From positions 1 through 7,713 of the forward strand of contig JAQGLP010000010.1 in NCBI GenBank assembly GCA_028292835.1: a stretch of 7,713 bases of DNA, given 5' to 3'. Each line of letters starts with the position of its first letter. The stretch's first letter is position 1. The notes below the pieces were generated by a model. The model had not been told where the DNA came from and did no database searches. It was given only the letters and a program-made list of their open reading frames with translations. Made by a program: the position numbers and the translations under genes. Source of the DNA: Variovorax sp. GTDB lineage: Bacteria > Pseudomonadota > Gammaproteobacteria > Burkholderiales > Burkholderiaceae_C. Below, one piece after another: positions 6,859 through 7,713 of this stretch.

Positions 6859-6889
6859 ATTGATATCAAAGTTAACGAGTGATATCAAT
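6859..6889. promoter_or_regulatory. Inverted-repeat operator of the FitAB-like locus
   Basis: ATTGATATCA (6859-6868) and its exact reverse complement TGATATCAAT (6880-6889) are separated by 11 nt. Each half contains the palindrome TGATATCA, so there are two self-symmetric boxes with centres 19 bp apart. The second box runs into the antitoxin ATG (6888). As I recall, the gonococcal FitAB operator is TGCTATCA-N12-TGATAGCA, which is very similar in box sequence and spacing. A ribbon-helix-helix antitoxin dimer on each box would autorepress the operon. The AT-rich stretch TAATAGTAT (6852-6860) just upstream is a plausible -10 region, but no good -35 is seen. Confidence 0.7.
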
Positions 6890-7082
6890 GTCCTCTGCCT
6901 CTATCAGAAATTTTCCTGAAGAAACGCACCGAGCACTCAAGCTGCGCGCCGCTCGACATGGGCGCAGCACGGAAGCCGAGATTCGCAGCATTCTCGAAAA
7001 CGCCGTGCAGCCCAGGGTAGGCCTGGGCTCCGCGCTGGCCGCCATCGGACGCAGTTTGGGCGGCGTGGAACTCGACCTTTAG
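6888..7082 (+). CDS. FitA-like ribbon-helix-helix antitoxin, probably truncated by a premature stop
   Basis: The 64-residue product is a FitA/StbC-type antitoxin. The ribbon-helix-helix DNA-binding part is at about 3-41 (SIRNFPEETHRALKLRA, then GRSTEAEIRSILENAV), followed by the toxin-binding tail LGSALAAIGRSLGGVELDL. ATG 6888 is preferred over an in-frame GTG at 6879 because it matches the family N-terminus. A weak GAG lies 8 nt upstream. The TAG at 7080-7082 appears premature. The same frame continues for 12 codons (RDPTPIAASGFE) to a TGA at 7119-7121 that overlaps the toxin ATG as ATGA, and the restored 77-position length agrees with FitA (about 78). In FitA, as I recall, Arg68 of the tail enters the toxin active site; the aligned Arg is the first codon after the TAG. 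DNA binding is probably kept and toxin neutralisation probably impaired. Confidence 0.8.
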   Translation: MSSASIRNFPEETHRALKLRAARHGRSTEAEIRSILENAVQPRVGLGSALAAIGRSLGGVELDL

Positions 7083-7117
7083 CGTGACCCGACTCCAATA
7101 GCGGCCTCAGGTTTCGA

Positions 7118-7520
7118 ATGATCATCCTGGATACGAATGTCATCTCGGAGCCGCTGAAACCTGCGCCTGACTCCGCCGTACTGGATTGGCTCGACAGGCA
7201 GGAGTCTCGGAAGCTCTATCTGACGACAGTCAAACCTCGCCGAATTGCTGGCCGGCATCGAGAGGATGCCAACGGGAAAGCGTCGCACCCAACTCGGCCA
7301 TGCGCTGACGAATCGGATGATGCCGCTGTTCGAAGGTCGCATCCTTGCATTCGACAGAGCAGCCGCCGAAGCGTTTGCGCGCATCAACGCCAGCGCGCAA
7401 GCGGCCGCCAATCCCATCAGCTTTGCCGATGGTGCCATCTCTATTTCGTGCTTCAGCGCGTTGGGGCTGAGCAGAAATCACGCCGCATGCAACAGAAATT
7501 CCATCTTGACTGCCTCGTAA
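7118..7520 (+). pseudogene. FitB/VapC-type PIN-domain toxin, frameshifted
   Basis: This is a PIN-domain ribonuclease toxin gene broken by one frameshift. From ATG 7118 the first 38 codons read as a FitB-like N-terminus (MIILDTNVISEPL, then VLDWLD and LYLTTV). Near 7232-7234 the run CAAACC has one base too many. Removing one A joins LYLTTV to NLAELLAGIERMPTGKRR and continues to a TAA at 7518-7520, giving 133 residues against about 139 for FitB. In the repaired protein the catalytic acids Asp5, Glu42 and Asp104 fall at the FitB positions. The TR(D/N) site is represented by SRN at 118-120, two residues early, and the extreme C-terminus does not match the family. Without repair, translation runs on in the wrong frame to 7582 and loses Glu42 and Asp104. 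A sequencing error is the main alternative, but the antitoxin lesion argues for true decay. Confidence 0.82.
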
Positions 7521-7713
7521 AAAAACTCGATTCCGCCGTTTTCTTCTTGATCTATCCTGAAATCAACTGTATCGAGTCTTGAGAATCTAATTTTCTTTGT
7601 GCTTAGGATGGGCGCCAGAGACTCAATATTGGTTTAATGGTAAATTTGCGAGTTATTGGTTGTTCGATGTTCTTTTATAATTGGTTATTATTTTTTTGTT
7701 GTTTTGAATCAAC
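7521..7713. other. AT-rich tail without a supported gene
   Basis: Base composition falls sharply here: by hand count about 32 % GC over 7581-7713 and about 26 % over the last 93 nt, against roughly 70 % in the main genes. Homopolymer runs are frequent (seven A at 7519-7525, a long T-run near 7690-7697). I find no RNA gene or convincing hairpin-plus-U terminator. An ATG at 7637 opens a frame of 25 codons to the window edge (starting MVNLRVIGCSMFF, hydrophobic) but has no ribosome binding site, so I do not call it. The segment is probably the edge of foreign or non-coding DNA. Confidence 0.55.

Noticed and set aside
6860..6888. Promoter TTGATA-N17-TATCAA inside the operator
   Set aside because: The spacing is right, but transcription would begin after the antitoxin ATG. 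The two boxes are better explained as operator halves.
7118..7582. Intact 154-residue protein starting at the toxin ATG
   Set aside because: Only the first 38 residues match a PIN domain. The rest is out of frame, and the conserved Glu and Asp appear in the other frame.
7637..7713. Partial gene starting at ATG 7637 and leaving the window
   Set aside because: Only 25 codons, no ribosome binding site, in very AT-rich DNA; cannot be told from chance.
6859..7713. CRISPR array, insertion sequence, tRNA or attachment site around the toxin-antitoxin remnant
   Set aside because: No regularly spaced repeats, transposase or integrase fragment, terminal inverted repeats or tRNA-like fold could be seen.

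Overview
The window is GC-rich (roughly 70 % by eye) and densely coding. Most codons in the main genes end in G or C, and good Shine-Dalgarno sites precede several of them. The gene set is a DUF1800/DUF1501 pair, a stand-alone NAD(P)H-hydrate dehydratase, a histidine phosphatase, an aldose 1-epimerase and a DUF3014 membrane protein. Together with the base composition this points to a betaproteobacterium of the Burkholderiales, most likely Comamonadaceae (Variovorax/Ramlibacter-like). That placement rests on recognition of the proteins, not on a search.

Layout. (1) 12-2871, plus strand: an exported pair, a DUF1800 lipoprotein followed by a Tat-dependent DUF1501 protein. (2) 2872-2947: a short convergent gap holding a strong compound hairpin, a likely shared terminator. 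(3) 2948-4623, minus strand: a two-gene operon, histidine phosphatase then NAD(P)H-hydrate dehydratase (nnrD), separated by 11 nt. (4) 4624-4780: a divergent intergenic region with a 14-bp perfect palindrome. (5) 4781-5713, plus strand: an aldose 1-epimerase family protein. (6) 5854-6762, plus strand: a DUF3014 membrane-anchored protein. Its last ~35 codons switch to G-ending codons and contain a canonical G-quadruplex motif. (7) 6859-7520, plus strand: the remains of a FitAB-type toxin-antitoxin locus. (8) 7521-7713: an AT-rich tail (about 32 % GC or lower) with no supported gene.

Regions 1-6 look like ordinary chromosome. I see housekeeping, metabolite-repair and envelope genes and no previously undescribed system there. 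The most informative part is region 7. The FitA-like antitoxin has an in-frame TAG. Its reading frame continues 12 more codons to a TGA that overlaps the toxin ATG as ATGA, the usual layout for such pairs. The PIN toxin carries a one-base insertion between its first and second catalytic acids. The 10-bp inverted-repeat operator at the antitoxin start is intact. This looks like a decaying module that may still make a DNA-binding repressor, at the junction between GC-rich chromosome and an AT-rich, probably foreign, segment.
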